A DNA stretch of 21,651 nucleotides from Candidatus Cloacimonadota bacterium (GCA_023230175.1 JALNXV010000015.1:1-21651); one strand, 5' to 3'; positions 1 to 8,470 are shown, counted from the first letter of the stretch. Made by a program: numbers and translations. Notes: generated from the sequence alone by a model not told the origin.

Positions 1-38
1 TATAAACAGAATCAGCGAAGGAAAGGAGATAGACGGCT

Positions 39-746
39 ATGGATTTCAAAGAACTGGTATCGCCATCATTAACAGACCTTTTCATTAAGGAAATGCAGCG
101 GATGATTCTATCAAATGAGCTTTCCATAGGGGAGAAGCTGCCGCCGGAACGTGAACTTGCACAGAAAATGAAAGTCAGCACTGCAGTTGTGAACGGCGGA
201 ATCAGGCGGCTTTGTGAAAAGGGCTTTGTCCGCATTGTTCCGCGCAAGGGAGTCTTCATTGCTGATTACATCAGAGAGGGCAGCATGGCTACACTGAACA
301 GCATCCTTGAATACAACAAGGACTACTATCAGGAGAACATCCTTGAATCCCTTGTTGATTTCCGAAAGACCTATGAGGTCAAGGTTACTGCAGATGCCTG
401 TGAAAGCCGCAAGGATGAGAATCTTGAAAACATGTCGCTGCTTCTTGGCCGGATGGAAATTGAGAACAGCAACGATGAATTGAGCAATCTCGCCTATGAA
501 TTCCATCATGAAATCGCTATTGCATCGAATGACATAATTCATGCGCTTATGATTGCGACATTCAAGGTCGGATACGTCTCCTCATATCGAAGCATACTGA
601 ACATGGGCGGTTTCCTGCCGGAGTACAGAGCCTTCTTCAGAGCCCTTTACGAAATGATGCAGCGCAAGGACAGCAAGGGAGCATCCGATCTGGTGCTGTC
701 TTCAATCAACAACTGGGAGAGGATATTGAAAGCTCAGGTGCGATGA
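39..746 (+). CDS. GntR-family transcriptional regulator, FCD (FadR-like) subfamily
   Basis: A 235-residue DNA-binding regulator. Residues about 10-75 form a GntR winged helix-turn-helix, recognisable from the run around GEKLPPERELAQKMKVS followed by the wing RIVPRKGVFIADY. Residues about 100-225 are an all-helical FCD effector domain; the EFHHEIAIAS segment carries the paired histidines that in this family usually help bind a metal and a carboxylate ligand. The ATG at 39 has an AGGAG ribosome site at 24-28. FCD regulators usually control neighbouring sugar-acid or organic-acid genes, but the gene directly downstream is only a fragment, so its present target is unclear. The fragment at 831 may be what remains of a transporter it once controlled. 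The family call is secure; the ligand is unknown. Confidence 0.9.
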   Translation: MDFKELVSPSLTDLFIKEMQRMILSNELSIGEKLPPERELAQKMKVSTAVVNGGIRRLCEKGFVRIVPRKGVFIADYIREGSMATLNSILEYNKDYYQENILESLVDFRKTYEVKVTADACESRKDENLENMSLLLGRMEIENSNDELSNLAYEFHHEIAIASNDIIHALMIATFKVGYVSSYRSILNMGGFLPEYRAFFRALYEMMQRKDSKGASDLVLSSINNWERILKAQVR

Positions 747-830
747 ACGAGGCCATGCAAGCGACAGAATGATCTGACGGTAATGGCTTGAAAGCTTCAT
801 ATCCAGAACAAGGCAGAACAGAGGTCGGTT

Positions 831-983
831 ATGACGGAATCGACAAAAACTTCCGAAAGCAAGCTTGCTTATGGTATTGATATATCAGGATTCCTGAAAA
901 ATAGACGAACTCTTAATCTACCTCCCCAAAAAGGAGTTTCGCAAAATTTGGTATCTTTACTCTTCAACTTTAGTGTTCTGTAA
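831..983 (+). pseudogene. Possible 5' fragment of a transporter gene (GPH/MelB-like N-terminus)
   Basis: An ATG at 831 sits behind a GAGGT ribosome-site sequence (821-825) and opens 50 codons before TAA. The first 16 residues end in KLAYGI, which resembles the N-terminus of GPH-family sugar:cation symporters (MelB and YicJ type start with similar KxxYGxG segments). After that the reading continues into unrelated, low-complexity sequence with no membrane helix. The same residues recur in the fragment at 16112. I read this as the surviving start of a gene cut when the downstream cluster arrived. The transporter identity rests on about ten residues and is weak. Confidence 0.3.
846..878 (+). repeat. 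33-bp direct repeat, left copy
   Basis: This segment matches 16115-16147 at 32 of 33 positions; the single difference is G859 against T16128. It includes a 14-bp perfect palindrome at 857-870 (AAGCAAGCTTGCTT), reduced to CAAGCTTG in the other copy. Both copies are followed by GATATATC, directly here (879-886) and after a 5-nt insertion in the right copy (16153-16160). The copies lie just outside the two ends of the catabolic cluster, in the same orientation. Confidence 0.85.
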
Positions 984-1034
984 AACCTCAATAGGGTGAG
1001 AAACTCAAAACTTAGGAGTTGATGTAAGGAAGAT
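984..1034. other. Non-coding end of the 747-1034 gap
   Basis: The stretch between the GntR gene and the 3' end of the PocR-AraC gene holds the gene fragment at 831 and the left repeat copy. The rest is AT-rich without a convincing gene. A 7-bp inverted repeat (GAGTTTC at 934-940, GAAACTC at 1000-1006) is present, but the 59-nt gap and lack of a T-run make it a poor terminator. Confidence 0.4.
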
Positions 1035-2096
1035 TCATTCAGCTTGATTTGCTTCATTTATAACCTGTTTTCGGAAAGCTGCTGGTGGAATTCCGACATT
1101 TTTTCTGAATACACGATTGAAATAGTTGTAATCATCGAACCCGACCATAGTAAATATTTGCTTAATTGGGATGCTTGTTTCAGAGAGAAGCTTTTTGCTT
1201 TCCATTATTCTAATTTGATTCAGGTAACCTTTGAAGCTCAGTCCTGTTACTTCTCCGAACAATGTTCCGAAATAGTTAGGAGAAAGGCATACTGCCGATG
1301 CTACATCAGAACAAGTCAGTGGATGAGCATAATTCTGTTGCATAAGTTCCTGGGCACGCTGGATCATCTGTTCTCTTTGCCCTATAGCGGAATGAGATTC
1401 CAATTCTTCTCCAGAACGTTTGTTGACCTTGTCCTTGAGAATCTGGATAGTAAGGTTCTGAAGGTTGTTCTGAAGCTTGACCTTTTCGTTTTCATATTGC
1501 AGTAGCTTCTCTTCGTTTTCGAAAATCTGCTTCTGAAGTGAATGTTCGTTTTCTATAGATATGATGTATCCTGCCATAAGCTTAACCAGCTGAACGGCCA
1601 TCAGAAGCTTTTCTCGATCGAAGAAGTCGACCTGCTTAAACAGAGGATAAAGCTTTTCTTTGTCATCCAAAGAGAGGTCAAGCTTATCAATCAGCTCGAA
1701 GAATTGTGCTTTAGAGATATTCTTTTCGGTAATGATTTGACCTGTGTAGATACCTCCAATGACTTCTCCGTTGAATGATAGAGGAACTGCTGCATTTATC
1801 AGTCCCGCATGACAACGGTAAATGCAGAATTCGCCGCTGCTGCAGGCCTTGGAAAGAGCCTCGTTGTCGCATTTTATGCATTGGTCAACACCAAGCAATT
1901 TTTGAATCATCAAACAGTATTTGTTTTTCTTGCTCTGAGGATAGAAGTCATAGGAATTTGTGCCCGAATAGAAGAATGAAAGGACAAGCCCTGTAGTTTC
2001 ATAGAATAGATGCCTGATCTTATCAAGCACTGTCAGATCTTTGAGCGAAATAGGCTCTCGGTTCAATTCTTTTGTAGTACTAATTAGCTTTTTCAT
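1035..2096 (-). CDS. PocR-domain AraC-family transcriptional regulator
   Basis: A 353-residue regulator. Residues about 20-170 match the PocR sensory domain: the region carries the paired cysteines C73/C76 (CIKC) and C91/C95 (CIYRC) followed by HAGL and a GGIYTGQ turn. A probable coiled coil (about 180-225, rich in Glu, Lys and Leu) joins it to a C-terminal AraC domain with two helix-turn-helix units (about 245-345), including the typical second-motif stretch GFDDYNYFNRVFRKNVGIPPAAFR. It is divergent from the ABC transporter genes and is the natural candidate to control them. The ATG lacks a clear ribosome site; an ATG four codons upstream is blocked by a stop. The inducer is unknown, and PocR domains are known to sense small metabolites. 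Confidence 0.92.
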   Translation of the reverse strand: MKKLISTTKELNREPISLKDLTVLDKIRHLFYETTGLVLSFFYSGTNSYDFYPQSKKNKYCLMIQKLLGVDQCIKCDNEALSKACSSGEFCIYRCHAGLINAAVPLSFNGEVIGGIYTGQIITEKNISKAQFFELIDKLDLSLDDKEKLYPLFKQVDFFDREKLLMAVQLVKLMAGYIISIENEHSLQKQIFENEEKLLQYENEKVKLQNNLQNLTIQILKDKVNKRSGEELESHSAIGQREQMIQRAQELMQQNYAHPLTCSDVASAVCLSPNYFGTLFGEVTGLSFKGYLNQIRIMESKKLLSETSIPIKQIFTMVGFDDYNYFNRVFRKNVGIPPAAFRKQVINEANQAE

Positions 2097-2116
2097 ATTC
2101 TAGTTCATTATTATCC

Positions 2117-2132
2117 CAAAATTGATATTTTG
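2117..2132. promoter_or_regulatory. Inverted repeat in the divergent promoter region, possible operator
   Basis: CAAAAT and ATTTTG arms separated by four bases form a perfect 6-4-6 inverted repeat, 21 bp upstream of the regulator's start codon. The position would suit autoregulation or divergent control. The arms are AT-only apart from the ends, in an AT-rich region, so chance cannot be excluded. Confidence 0.3.
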
Positions 2133-2171
2133 CCATTGTTTTCTGCTTTTTCCTTTTGAATTTGAGGTTTT

Positions 2172-2200
2172 TTGAATATTTGTCTAGTTTGCTCTATAGT
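2172..2200 (+). promoter_or_regulatory. Predicted sigma-70 promoter for the ABC transporter operon
   Basis: TTGAAT (2172-2177) and TATAGT (2195-2200) are separated by exactly 17 bp, each close to the housekeeping consensus. Transcription would start near 2207, giving a leader of about 130 nt before the first permease. It lies in the 211-bp AT-rich region shared with the divergent regulator. Confidence 0.5.
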
Positions 2201-2334
2201 GAATTTCTTGGGTGTTGGGGTAATATTTCAGAAAGCATATTTATGGATAGATGATTGTTTTTTACAGTTTATTCTAAGTTTCTTCTAGTATTCAGTTTTA
2301 ATTCACCGTGTTAAAATTATGTAAAGGAATTCAG

Positions 2335-3261
2335 ATGAGAACGAAGTTGACTTCAATTGAATTAGAGAAGAGAAAACTCAAACGTAGAAAACAGTTGAAA
2401 GAGGATATTGCAGGCTACCTGTTCATCCTGCCGAATCTAGTCGGCTTTCTAGTGTTTACTATGTTTGCTGTGGTTTTTTCTTTTCTCATGAGCTTTACCG
2501 ACTGGAGCTTGATAAAAAAGCTTTCTGCTGTCAAATGGGTTGGATTGAAAAACTACATCGACCTCTTTTCTGATAAATGGTTCCAAGCTTCAGTAATAAA
2601 CAACTTGTGGTTTCTTCTTGTTGTTCCTGTGACAATTTTCCTTGCTATGATCTTTGCATTTCTCATGAATGACAAGATCTTCTTCAAGAAAGGGTTCCGC
2701 ACGATTCTTTATCTGCCGAATATCACAAGCACCGTAGCTGTTTCAGTGGTGTGGTTTACTCTTTTCAATCCAAGGATGGGTCCAGTGAATCAGTTGCTTA
2801 TGGCATTAGGTGTGGATAATCCGCCGCAATGGCTTATCAGCACTGTTTGGGCTAAGCCTTGCATAGGATTGCTTATGATATGGAAAAGCGTTGGATACTA
2901 TTCGCTTCTGTATCTTGCTGCACTTCAAGGAATCCCGAAGCAGCTCTATGAAAGCGCAACAATGGATGGGGCGTCTGGAGTCAAGCAGTTCTTCAAGATT
3001 ACCATTCCACTGCTTTCTCCAACTACATTCATGTTGACGATTCTGTCTGTTATGAACAATTTCAAGGATTGGTCCTTGATTCAGATAATGACTGAAGGTG
3101 GCCCAGGCACTTCAACGTACAATATTGGTTATTACATTTATTATGTAGCATTCAGGAAAAGCCGGATGGGGTATGCATCAGCTATCTCATGGGTTTTGCT
3201 GTTGATTCTGATGGTTTTCACGATAATTCGCTTCTATGTGGAAAAGAAAAAGGATTTCTAG
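2335..3261 (+). CDS. Sugar ABC transporter permease, MalF/UgpA type
   Basis: A 308-residue inner-membrane subunit of a carbohydrate importer (CUT1 family). A basic cytoplasmic N-terminus (residues 1-25) is followed by about six hydrophobic helices; the conserved cytoplasmic EAA loop is at about 195-227 (AALQGIP, then DGAS and ITIPLL), which contacts the ATPase. I place the start at ATG 2335 because AAAGGA sits six bases upstream; a GTG at 2308 in the same frame has no such site. It is the first gene of the plus-strand run and is followed ten bases later by its MalG-type partner. No ATPase gene is present, so the pair probably borrows a shared MsmX/UgpC-type ATPase encoded elsewhere. Confidence 0.93.
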   Translation: MRTKLTSIELEKRKLKRRKQLKEDIAGYLFILPNLVGFLVFTMFAVVFSFLMSFTDWSLIKKLSAVKWVGLKNYIDLFSDKWFQASVINNLWFLLVVPVTIFLAMIFAFLMNDKIFFKKGFRTILYLPNITSTVAVSVVWFTLFNPRMGPVNQLLMALGVDNPPQWLISTVWAKPCIGLLMIWKSVGYYSLLYLAALQGIPKQLYESATMDGASGVKQFFKITIPLLSPTTFMLTILSVMNNFKDWSLIQIMTEGGPGTSTYNIGYYIYYVAFRKSRMGYASAISWVLLLILMVFTIIRFYVEKKKDF

Positions 3262-3271
3262 GTGACAGCAT

Positions 3272-4123
3272 ATGAATAATGAGGGCTATAAAAGAAAAAA
3301 ATTGGCTGTAAAGATTTTTCTAACAGTAATTATGGCGATTGTTTCCTTTACAATGCTGCTTCCATTTCTTTGGATGATTTCAAGTTCTTTCAAGGATTCC
3401 TTTTCCATGTTTGATTATCCGATCAAATGGATTCCAGACAAATTCGATTTTTCTGGATACAAGAAAGTATGGGGCGGAGAAGAAGTAGATTTCCTTCGTT
3501 TTTTCATGAACTCGATCAAAACAACAGCGTTGTCTGTTCTTGGAACATTTATTTCATGCACTTTAGGTGGTTTTGCATATGCAAAGATTCGCTTCAGGGG
3601 CAGGAATGGACTTTTCCTTGCAAAGCTTTCGACCATGATGATTCCATCGCAGATAACTATGTTGCCGACTTTCATGATCTTCAAATGGCTTGGAATCCTT
3701 GATACACACATAGCGATTTGGCTTCCCTTCTTTTTAGGACAGCCTTTCGGCACGTTCTTGATGAGGCAGTATTTCCAAAAAGTTCCTGATGAGATGCTTG
3801 ATTCGGCGAGAATCGACGGTGCTGGCTATCTGCGGATGTTCAAGGATATTGCTTTGCCTTTAGCCCAGGCGGGCGTGTCCGTTCTTGTGTTTCTGTACTT
3901 TGTGTGGTCTTGGAACTTCTACGAAGGTCCTCTGCTATATATTCATTCCACAAAGCTTTATACATTGCCGCTTGCAATCAAGTTCTTTACCGATGAGTAC
4001 CAGACTAACTATACGGCTATCATGGCAGCCAGTGTTTCGATGACAGTGCCTGTTCTAATTCTTTTCATCGGATTGCAGAGATTCTTTATCGAGGACATTA
4101 CTTCAAGTGGTTTGAAGGGATGA
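3272..4123 (+). CDS. Sugar ABC transporter permease, MalG/UgpE type
   Basis: A 283-residue partner permease of the importer. It has a short basic N-terminus, an N-terminal membrane helix at about 14-36, further helices, and the EAA loop at about 166-198 (RQYFQKVP, then RIDGAG and IALPLAQ). The ten-base gap from the upstream gene and the seven-base gap to the binding protein gene indicate one transcript. The ribosome site is weak (AGGTG about eight bases upstream), so translational coupling to the first permease is likely. The substrate cannot be deduced from the permeases alone. Confidence 0.93.
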   Translation: MNNEGYKRKKLAVKIFLTVIMAIVSFTMLLPFLWMISSSFKDSFSMFDYPIKWIPDKFDFSGYKKVWGGEEVDFLRFFMNSIKTTALSVLGTFISCTLGGFAYAKIRFRGRNGLFLAKLSTMMIPSQITMLPTFMIFKWLGILDTHIAIWLPFFLGQPFGTFLMRQYFQKVPDEMLDSARIDGAGYLRMFKDIALPLAQAGVSVLVFLYFVWSWNFYEGPLLYIHSTKLYTLPLAIKFFTDEYQTNYTAIMAASVSMTVPVLILFIGLQRFFIEDITSSGLKG

Positions 4124-4142
4124 TATAAAAATGGAGGAAAAA

Positions 4143-5525
4143 ATGAAAAAACTAACAGCATTGGTTTTGAGTTTGGTTCTGTTGTTCGCAGTTTGCACTT
4201 CTGCTTTTGCAGCAGGAGCAAAGGAGGCAGCTCCGGCAGACGGTGCAAAGCAGAAGATCGTATGGACAGCTTATGGATATCTATCAGAAAGCAAAGCCGA
4301 TCGGATCAAAGCTGATTTTGAAGCAGCATATCCGCAGTATGAAGTGGAGTATATCGATCTAGGCAGTGATGATTATCTGGTTAGGTTCGATACAATGATT
4401 GCTTCAGGCGAACGCGTTGACATGGCTCTTGCAATGGACCAGGTCGAATACAATCAGCGTGCAAAACAAGGTATGTTCCTTCCAATTGAGTCTTATGTGA
4501 CTAAGGATGGATTTGATCTACAGGATGCATTCGGACCTGGCATCAAAAATGCATATGTTGATGGTGAGCTTTATGGCCTTCCTTATACTAAGGGCGGATT
4601 CTATGTATTCTATAACAAGGATATGTTCGATGCTGCTGGAATTGCATATCCGACAGACGACTGGACTTGGGATGATTTCGAGGCTATTGCAAAGAAGCTA
4701 ACAACAGGAACAGGAGCCAGCAAGGTTTATGGAGCTAACGTTCACATGAGCTGGGGATATGACATTGATACTCTTCCAGCACAGATGCTTGGATGGACTC
4801 CGTTCAAGGATGCCAATACAGCCAATATGGATGATCCTAGACTCAAATCGGCTCTTGAACTGTGGAATAGAATGCAAAATGTTGATCAAACGATTATTTC
4901 TCTTGCAACGTTCCAAGCCGAGCAGATTGGCGGAAGAATGCCTTTCTCAAAAGGACAGGCTGCAATGCTTCTCTCCAACTGGTGGTCAGCGACATGGTTC
5001 CTCAACAACAAGTTCGGTTCAACAGATGGCGACAAGTTGCTGAACTTCAATATTGGCGTTGTCAATATTCCTAGGGGAGACAAGAACACTCCGAACAACC
5101 TCAACTCAACTGATCTGGACTATTACTTTGCTGTACCAAACACTGCGAAGAATCCGGAAGGTGGAGCTCTTCTTTCAAGGTTCATGATCTGCGAAGAATG
5201 GTCAAAGTTCGGAACTCTTTCCTCATATAGACATCAGGATGTCGATGAGTTCATGCAGAAGTTCGTGTATTACGTTGATAAGGACGGAGCAAAGCACAGT
5301 CTTGGATATGATGAAGAATTCGTCACCAAGGTAATGGGCGGTTGGACACAGCCTATATCCACTTACTATGGAATCGATTCCATGATCAATCCTGAAGGTC
5401 TTGCTGTAATCAAGGATATCTTTGATCAGGAGCGTGAGCTGTACTACTTCGGAGAACAGACTATAGATCAGACGATTAAGGCAATGCAGACAAGATCGCA
5501 AGCAGAACTTGATGCATTGAAATAG
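4143..5525 (+). CDS. Extracellular sugar-binding protein of the ABC importer
   Basis: A 460-residue family 1 solute-binding protein that captures the substrate outside the cytoplasmic membrane. Residues 1-21 form a signal peptide (MKK, then a leucine/valine-rich core, ending AFA-AG), followed by an Ala/Lys/Glu-rich linker as seen in spirochaete binding proteins. No canonical lipobox is present: the only nearby cysteine is preceded by FAV. The mature part shows family hallmarks such as GLPYTKGGFYVFYNKDMFDAAG and the later KGQAAMLLSNWW. I chose ATG 4143 because GGAGG (4133-4137) lies five bases ahead; ATG 4131 would overlap that site. A strong hairpin follows the gene, which fits the usual excess of binding protein over permeases. 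Confidence 0.94.
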   Translation: MKKLTALVLSLVLLFAVCTSAFAAGAKEAAPADGAKQKIVWTAYGYLSESKADRIKADFEAAYPQYEVEYIDLGSDDYLVRFDTMIASGERVDMALAMDQVEYNQRAKQGMFLPIESYVTKDGFDLQDAFGPGIKNAYVDGELYGLPYTKGGFYVFYNKDMFDAAGIAYPTDDWTWDDFEAIAKKLTTGTGASKVYGANVHMSWGYDIDTLPAQMLGWTPFKDANTANMDDPRLKSALELWNRMQNVDQTIISLATFQAEQIGGRMPFSKGQAAMLLSNWWSATWFLNNKFGSTDGDKLLNFNIGVVNIPRGDKNTPNNLNSTDLDYYFAVPNTAKNPEGGALLSRFMICEEWSKFGTLSSYRHQDVDEFMQKFVYYVDKDGAKHSLGYDEEFVTKVMGGWTQPISTYYGIDSMINPEGLAVIKDIFDQERELYYFGEQTIDQTIKAMQTRSQAELDALK

Positions 5526-5549
5526 AAGCAAGTGAAATACTAAAATGAA

Positions 5550-5581
5550 GGCCGGAGCTGAAGAGGCTCTGGCCGATTTTT
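5550..5581 (+). terminator. Intra-operon hairpin with T-run after the binding protein gene
   Basis: The arms 5550-5558 and 5566-5574 form a 9-bp stem (one G-T pair) around a 7-nt loop, followed by a run of five T (5577-5581). It has the form of an intrinsic terminator, 24 bases beyond the binding protein stop. The next gene is in the same direction and functionally linked, so partial termination or 3'-end protection of the upstream message is likely. Confidence 0.75.
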
Positions 5582-5602
5582 GATTAAGGGAGTGCAATTT
5601 GT

Positions 5603-6700
5603 ATGCATGGCATTGTTAATCGAACGCTAGTAAAAGATAAAATGTATAATACTTTTCCAAGCGTAACAAGAGCTGCTGATGGAAAACTTGTTCTTGTTTA
5701 CAGGCAAGCAATAGACCGGCAGCAGGAATTCGGAAAAAGAACACATGTTGATCCTTCTTCCTGCGTTGCGATGATTACTTCATATGACAATGGGGAAAGC
5801 TGGACTGAACCTGAGGTAATCTACAACGATGAGATGGGAGAGCAGGACCCTTGCATTGTGTGCCTTTCCGATGGAACTCTGATCTGCACTTTTTTCCGAT
5901 GGAAGGTTGTGCCGAAAGAAGATAAAGAACTCCTTGGACCTTCATTCGACTACTATGGGAGAATTGTATTCGATAAATGGGCTTCCGTGCATGTAGGAAC
6001 GATGTGCATTCGCTCGGAAGACAACGGAAAGACTTGGAATGGTCCTTTCCCCATCAAGCCTGATTGCTTCCAAGGACCGGCGGCTATGCGTGGAAACGTC
6101 ATTGAACTTATGGATGGAACTTTGCTTGCGCCTTTGTACGCAACAAAGAAATATGGGGATCTTTCCCAATCATTGGTTGCCGCTTCAAATGATGAAGGCA
6201 AGAGCTGGCATTATCTTGGAGAAGTCCCTGCGGTTGCAGATCATCATTTTGTCGAACCGTTCATCTATCGGGCTCCTTCTGGGAGGATTGATATTCTTAT
6301 GCGCACGCAGCTGGATTTCTTCAAATATCCGTTCGATGAAACATACTGCAACCTGCATATAAGCCATTCTTTTGACAACGGCAGAACATGGACCATTCCC
6401 GAAGAAACGGATTTGTTTTGCCCTAATCCGGTCAATGTTCTCAATATTGACAGTACAAAAGTGCTTTTTACATACGGACAACGAAAGGATCCTAAGGGAA
6501 TAGAGTGGTTTATAACAGATGCTGAAAAACCGCTTATTTCTAAAAATGAAGTGAAAATGCTAAGATTGGCGGGTGCAGGTGCAGATGATTTGGGTTATAC
6601 TAGTGCAGTGAAGCTTTCGGACAGCCGTGTGCTGATTGTGTACTATATGACAGACAGCGATAACAGTGCATGCATAGGAGCTTCTTTCTTGGAGATTTGA
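5603..6700 (+). CDS. Sialidase-like BNR/Asp-box protein, cytoplasmic
   Basis: A 365-residue predicted beta-propeller of the sialidase superfamily. Four Asp boxes of the S-x-D-x-G-x-x-W pattern are visible at residues 60-67, 138-145, 195-202 and 256-263. The N-terminal arginines (R7, R23, R34) and the late YYMTD segment could supply the arginine and tyrosine of a sialidase site, but I cannot align them with confidence. There is no signal peptide, so it should act on imported material. AAGGGAG about ten bases before ATG 5603 is the likely ribosome site. It follows a terminator-like hairpin and is two bases from the next gene. It may be an exo-sialidase or another glycosidase/lyase using the same fold. 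Confidence 0.8.
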   Translation: MHGIVNRTLVKDKMYNTFPSVTRAADGKLVLVYRQAIDRQQEFGKRTHVDPSSCVAMITSYDNGESWTEPEVIYNDEMGEQDPCIVCLSDGTLICTFFRWKVVPKEDKELLGPSFDYYGRIVFDKWASVHVGTMCIRSEDNGKTWNGPFPIKPDCFQGPAAMRGNVIELMDGTLLAPLYATKKYGDLSQSLVAASNDEGKSWHYLGEVPAVADHHFVEPFIYRAPSGRIDILMRTQLDFFKYPFDETYCNLHISHSFDNGRTWTIPEETDLFCPNPVNVLNIDSTKVLFTYGQRKDPKGIEWFITDAEKPLISKNEVKMLRLAGAGADDLGYTSAVKLSDSRVLIVYYMTDSDNSACIGASFLEI

Positions 6701-6702
6701 GA

Positions 6703-8391
6703 ATGCGGGTTTTCAAAGAAACGGAAGGTAATGGTGCAATAGCGATTCTGCTTCCCGAAGATCGGAATTGCAGATTTGACCGGTTGCAGGAATCAATATT
6801 CAATGCATTGGTTCATTTTGGAATTCCATTCAGGGTATTCACAAAAGATCAGCTTGAAGCCAAGTGGGATGAGGTTTCTCGTCTTCCATTGATTTTCGTA
6901 CCACAAAGCGGAGTCATGGCTTCATTGCCGGCCTCTTTGTCTGACAAGCTCTTTTCTGCCGTAGCGGATGACGGACTGGGGCTTCTCTGTTACGAGAATA
7001 ATTCTGATGGCTTCCCTTCGCAGTTTCTAGAGAATTGCACTATTGGGAATCTCAGGCCTACGTTTTCTTCTTTGATAACCAAAAGTAACGGCCATTTCAT
7101 CACCTGGCTGAGAGACAATGGAGAAGTTGTAAAAAGCGATTTGGGAATCCAGTGCTTCGGAATTACGGAAATTGGAAAAGAAGCTATTCTTGAGAACGAA
7201 TACGGGGATTCTCTTGTTCTTTGCAAGAACATTGGAAAAGGAAGACTTACAGTTTTCCCTTTCTCATCTGATTTGTTCTGCATGGATGCTGTTGGTCATG
7301 CTTGCGGCGCAGATGATTTGTTTACACGGTCAATCATCTGGACTGCACGCAAGCCTTTCTTTACCTGGTCTATGCCTCATTATGCCGGATTGATGGTCGA
7401 TGATTGTTCTGGTTCAATCAACCATTTCAGATACATCGACATGATGAACAATGCGGGATGGCTTCCTACTATTCAGATTTTTACTGCTACCATAGATGAA
7501 GTTTCACATGAGGATACAAATATGGGCAAGCACTTTCTGCAGAGAAAATGCTCAAGTGGAGAAGCCGAAGTCAATTTTCATGGAATTCGATACAATGAAT
7601 CATTCTGCTTCAACCATCCAGAGGGGAGACCACTGTCTGAAAAAGACTTGCGGCTGAATTTTGCTCTGTGGGACTATTATGAAAAGGCTTTGGGAGTGAA
7701 GAATACTTGTTGGGCTCATCCTCACTTCGGAGAGATAACCTCAGGTGCTCTAAAATACTACATTGATAGGGGAATTCAGTTCATAACGTACCTTCTTCCT
7801 TTTGATGCTGCTTGGTTTGATGTCCCAGGGAAGTTCGCTCCGATTCCGCCGATGAAGCCATTCGGCCATGCGGGATTCTTCATGCAGGAAGATGAAAGTC
7901 ATCCTGGGCTTTGGCTCTGCGATTGTGTTCTAGATCGGAAAAACCGCAAGAGCACTGAATATGTTTCTAATACTGATTATCTTTGGGGACATACCCCTTT
8001 CTGGGATGAATCGCCGGAACCTTTACTGGAGGAGTCAATTCAGCTGCTGGTAAAGCAGGTAAGGCGGGGCATAGATAGCGGATTCTATGGAAATGGTGGA
8101 ACTCATGAAGAGCGGATTGCAACTCTTAGAGATTCAGAACTGAACTATTTGTACACAGAGGCTGCAAAGAGGCTTTCAAGGTATAATCTCTGTAATAAGA
8201 AATTGAGCCAGTGTCTTCAGATTGAAAAGAAGCATTGCTCAACCGTGATAAAAAGCCTGTCATTCGAGGAAAACGGTTCATTGAGAATAAGCATGTCATC
8301 AAGTGAAGCTATTGGAACAGAAGGGCAGATCTGGAATGAAGGAATGGATTCGATTCCTGTAATAATCACAGCTCAGAATGGAATAATCTAG
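6703..8391 (+). CDS. Unrecognised 562-residue protein, possible GATase-like plus NodB-like deacetylase
   Basis: I do not recognise this protein as a whole. Residues about 10-220 alternate strands and helices like a class I amidotransferase/ThuA-like domain, similar to accessory domains of some glycosidases (IFVPQSG, then GLGLLCYEN). Residues about 225-480 may be a polysaccharide-deacetylase-like barrel: GLMVDDCSGS (D233, D234) resembles the TFDD motif, and H293, H304 and H339 could be metal ligands, though the standard HxxxH spacing is not seen. WGHTPFWDE and GGTHEER are other conserved-looking stretches. No signal peptide is visible. The start is ATG 6703, nine bases after a GGAG that lies inside the upstream gene's end. 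Its place between a sialidase-like and an M20 protein suggests work on an acetylated sugar. Confidence 0.6.
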   Translation: MRVFKETEGNGAIAILLPEDRNCRFDRLQESIFNALVHFGIPFRVFTKDQLEAKWDEVSRLPLIFVPQSGVMASLPASLSDKLFSAVADDGLGLLCYENNSDGFPSQFLENCTIGNLRPTFSSLITKSNGHFITWLRDNGEVVKSDLGIQCFGITEIGKEAILENEYGDSLVLCKNIGKGRLTVFPFSSDLFCMDAVGHACGADDLFTRSIIWTARKPFFTWSMPHYAGLMVDDCSGSINHFRYIDMMNNAGWLPTIQIFTATIDEVSHEDTNMGKHFLQRKCSSGEAEVNFHGIRYNESFCFNHPEGRPLSEKDLRLNFALWDYYEKALGVKNTCWAHPHFGEITSGALKYYIDRGIQFITYLLPFDAAWFDVPGKFAPIPPMKPFGHAGFFMQEDESHPGLWLCDCVLDRKNRKSTEYVSNTDYLWGHTPFWDESPEPLLEESIQLLVKQVRRGIDSGFYGNGGTHEERIATLRDSELNYLYTEAAKRLSRYNLCNKKLSQCLQIEKKHCSTVIKSLSFEENGSLRISMSSSEAIGTEGQIWNEGMDSIPVIITAQNGII

Positions 8392-8413
8392 AAGGATTAA
8401 AAGTTTTTCTAGA
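8387..8413 (+). other. Stem-loop at the end of the 562-residue gene
   Basis: The arms TCTAGAA and TTCTAGA pair perfectly, and three further pairs (two of them G-T) extend the stem to about ten bases with a 7-nt loop. The stem includes the stop codon. There is no T-run after it, so it is more likely an RNA-processing or stabilising element than a terminator. The 79-bp gap after it is AT-rich and could hold a weak promoter. Confidence 0.4.
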
Positions 8414-8470
8414 TACAACAGATGATTCTCATGTTTTAATAAATAATGAGTTCTGGATGCTGTCCAAAAA

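Noticed and set aside
857..870. 14-bp palindrome AAGCAAGCTTGCTT as a regulator site
   Set aside because: It lies inside the 33-bp repeat, is not upstream of an intact plus-strand gene, and is only partly kept in the other copy, so a coding or recombination origin is simpler.
934..1006. Inverted repeat as terminator between convergent GntR and AraC genes
   Set aside because: Seven-base arms are 59 bases apart and no T-run follows either arm.
4143..4212. Lipoprotein signal in the binding protein
   Set aside because: The only cysteine near the signal end follows FAV, which does not fit a lipobox; AFA-AG is a better signal peptidase I site.
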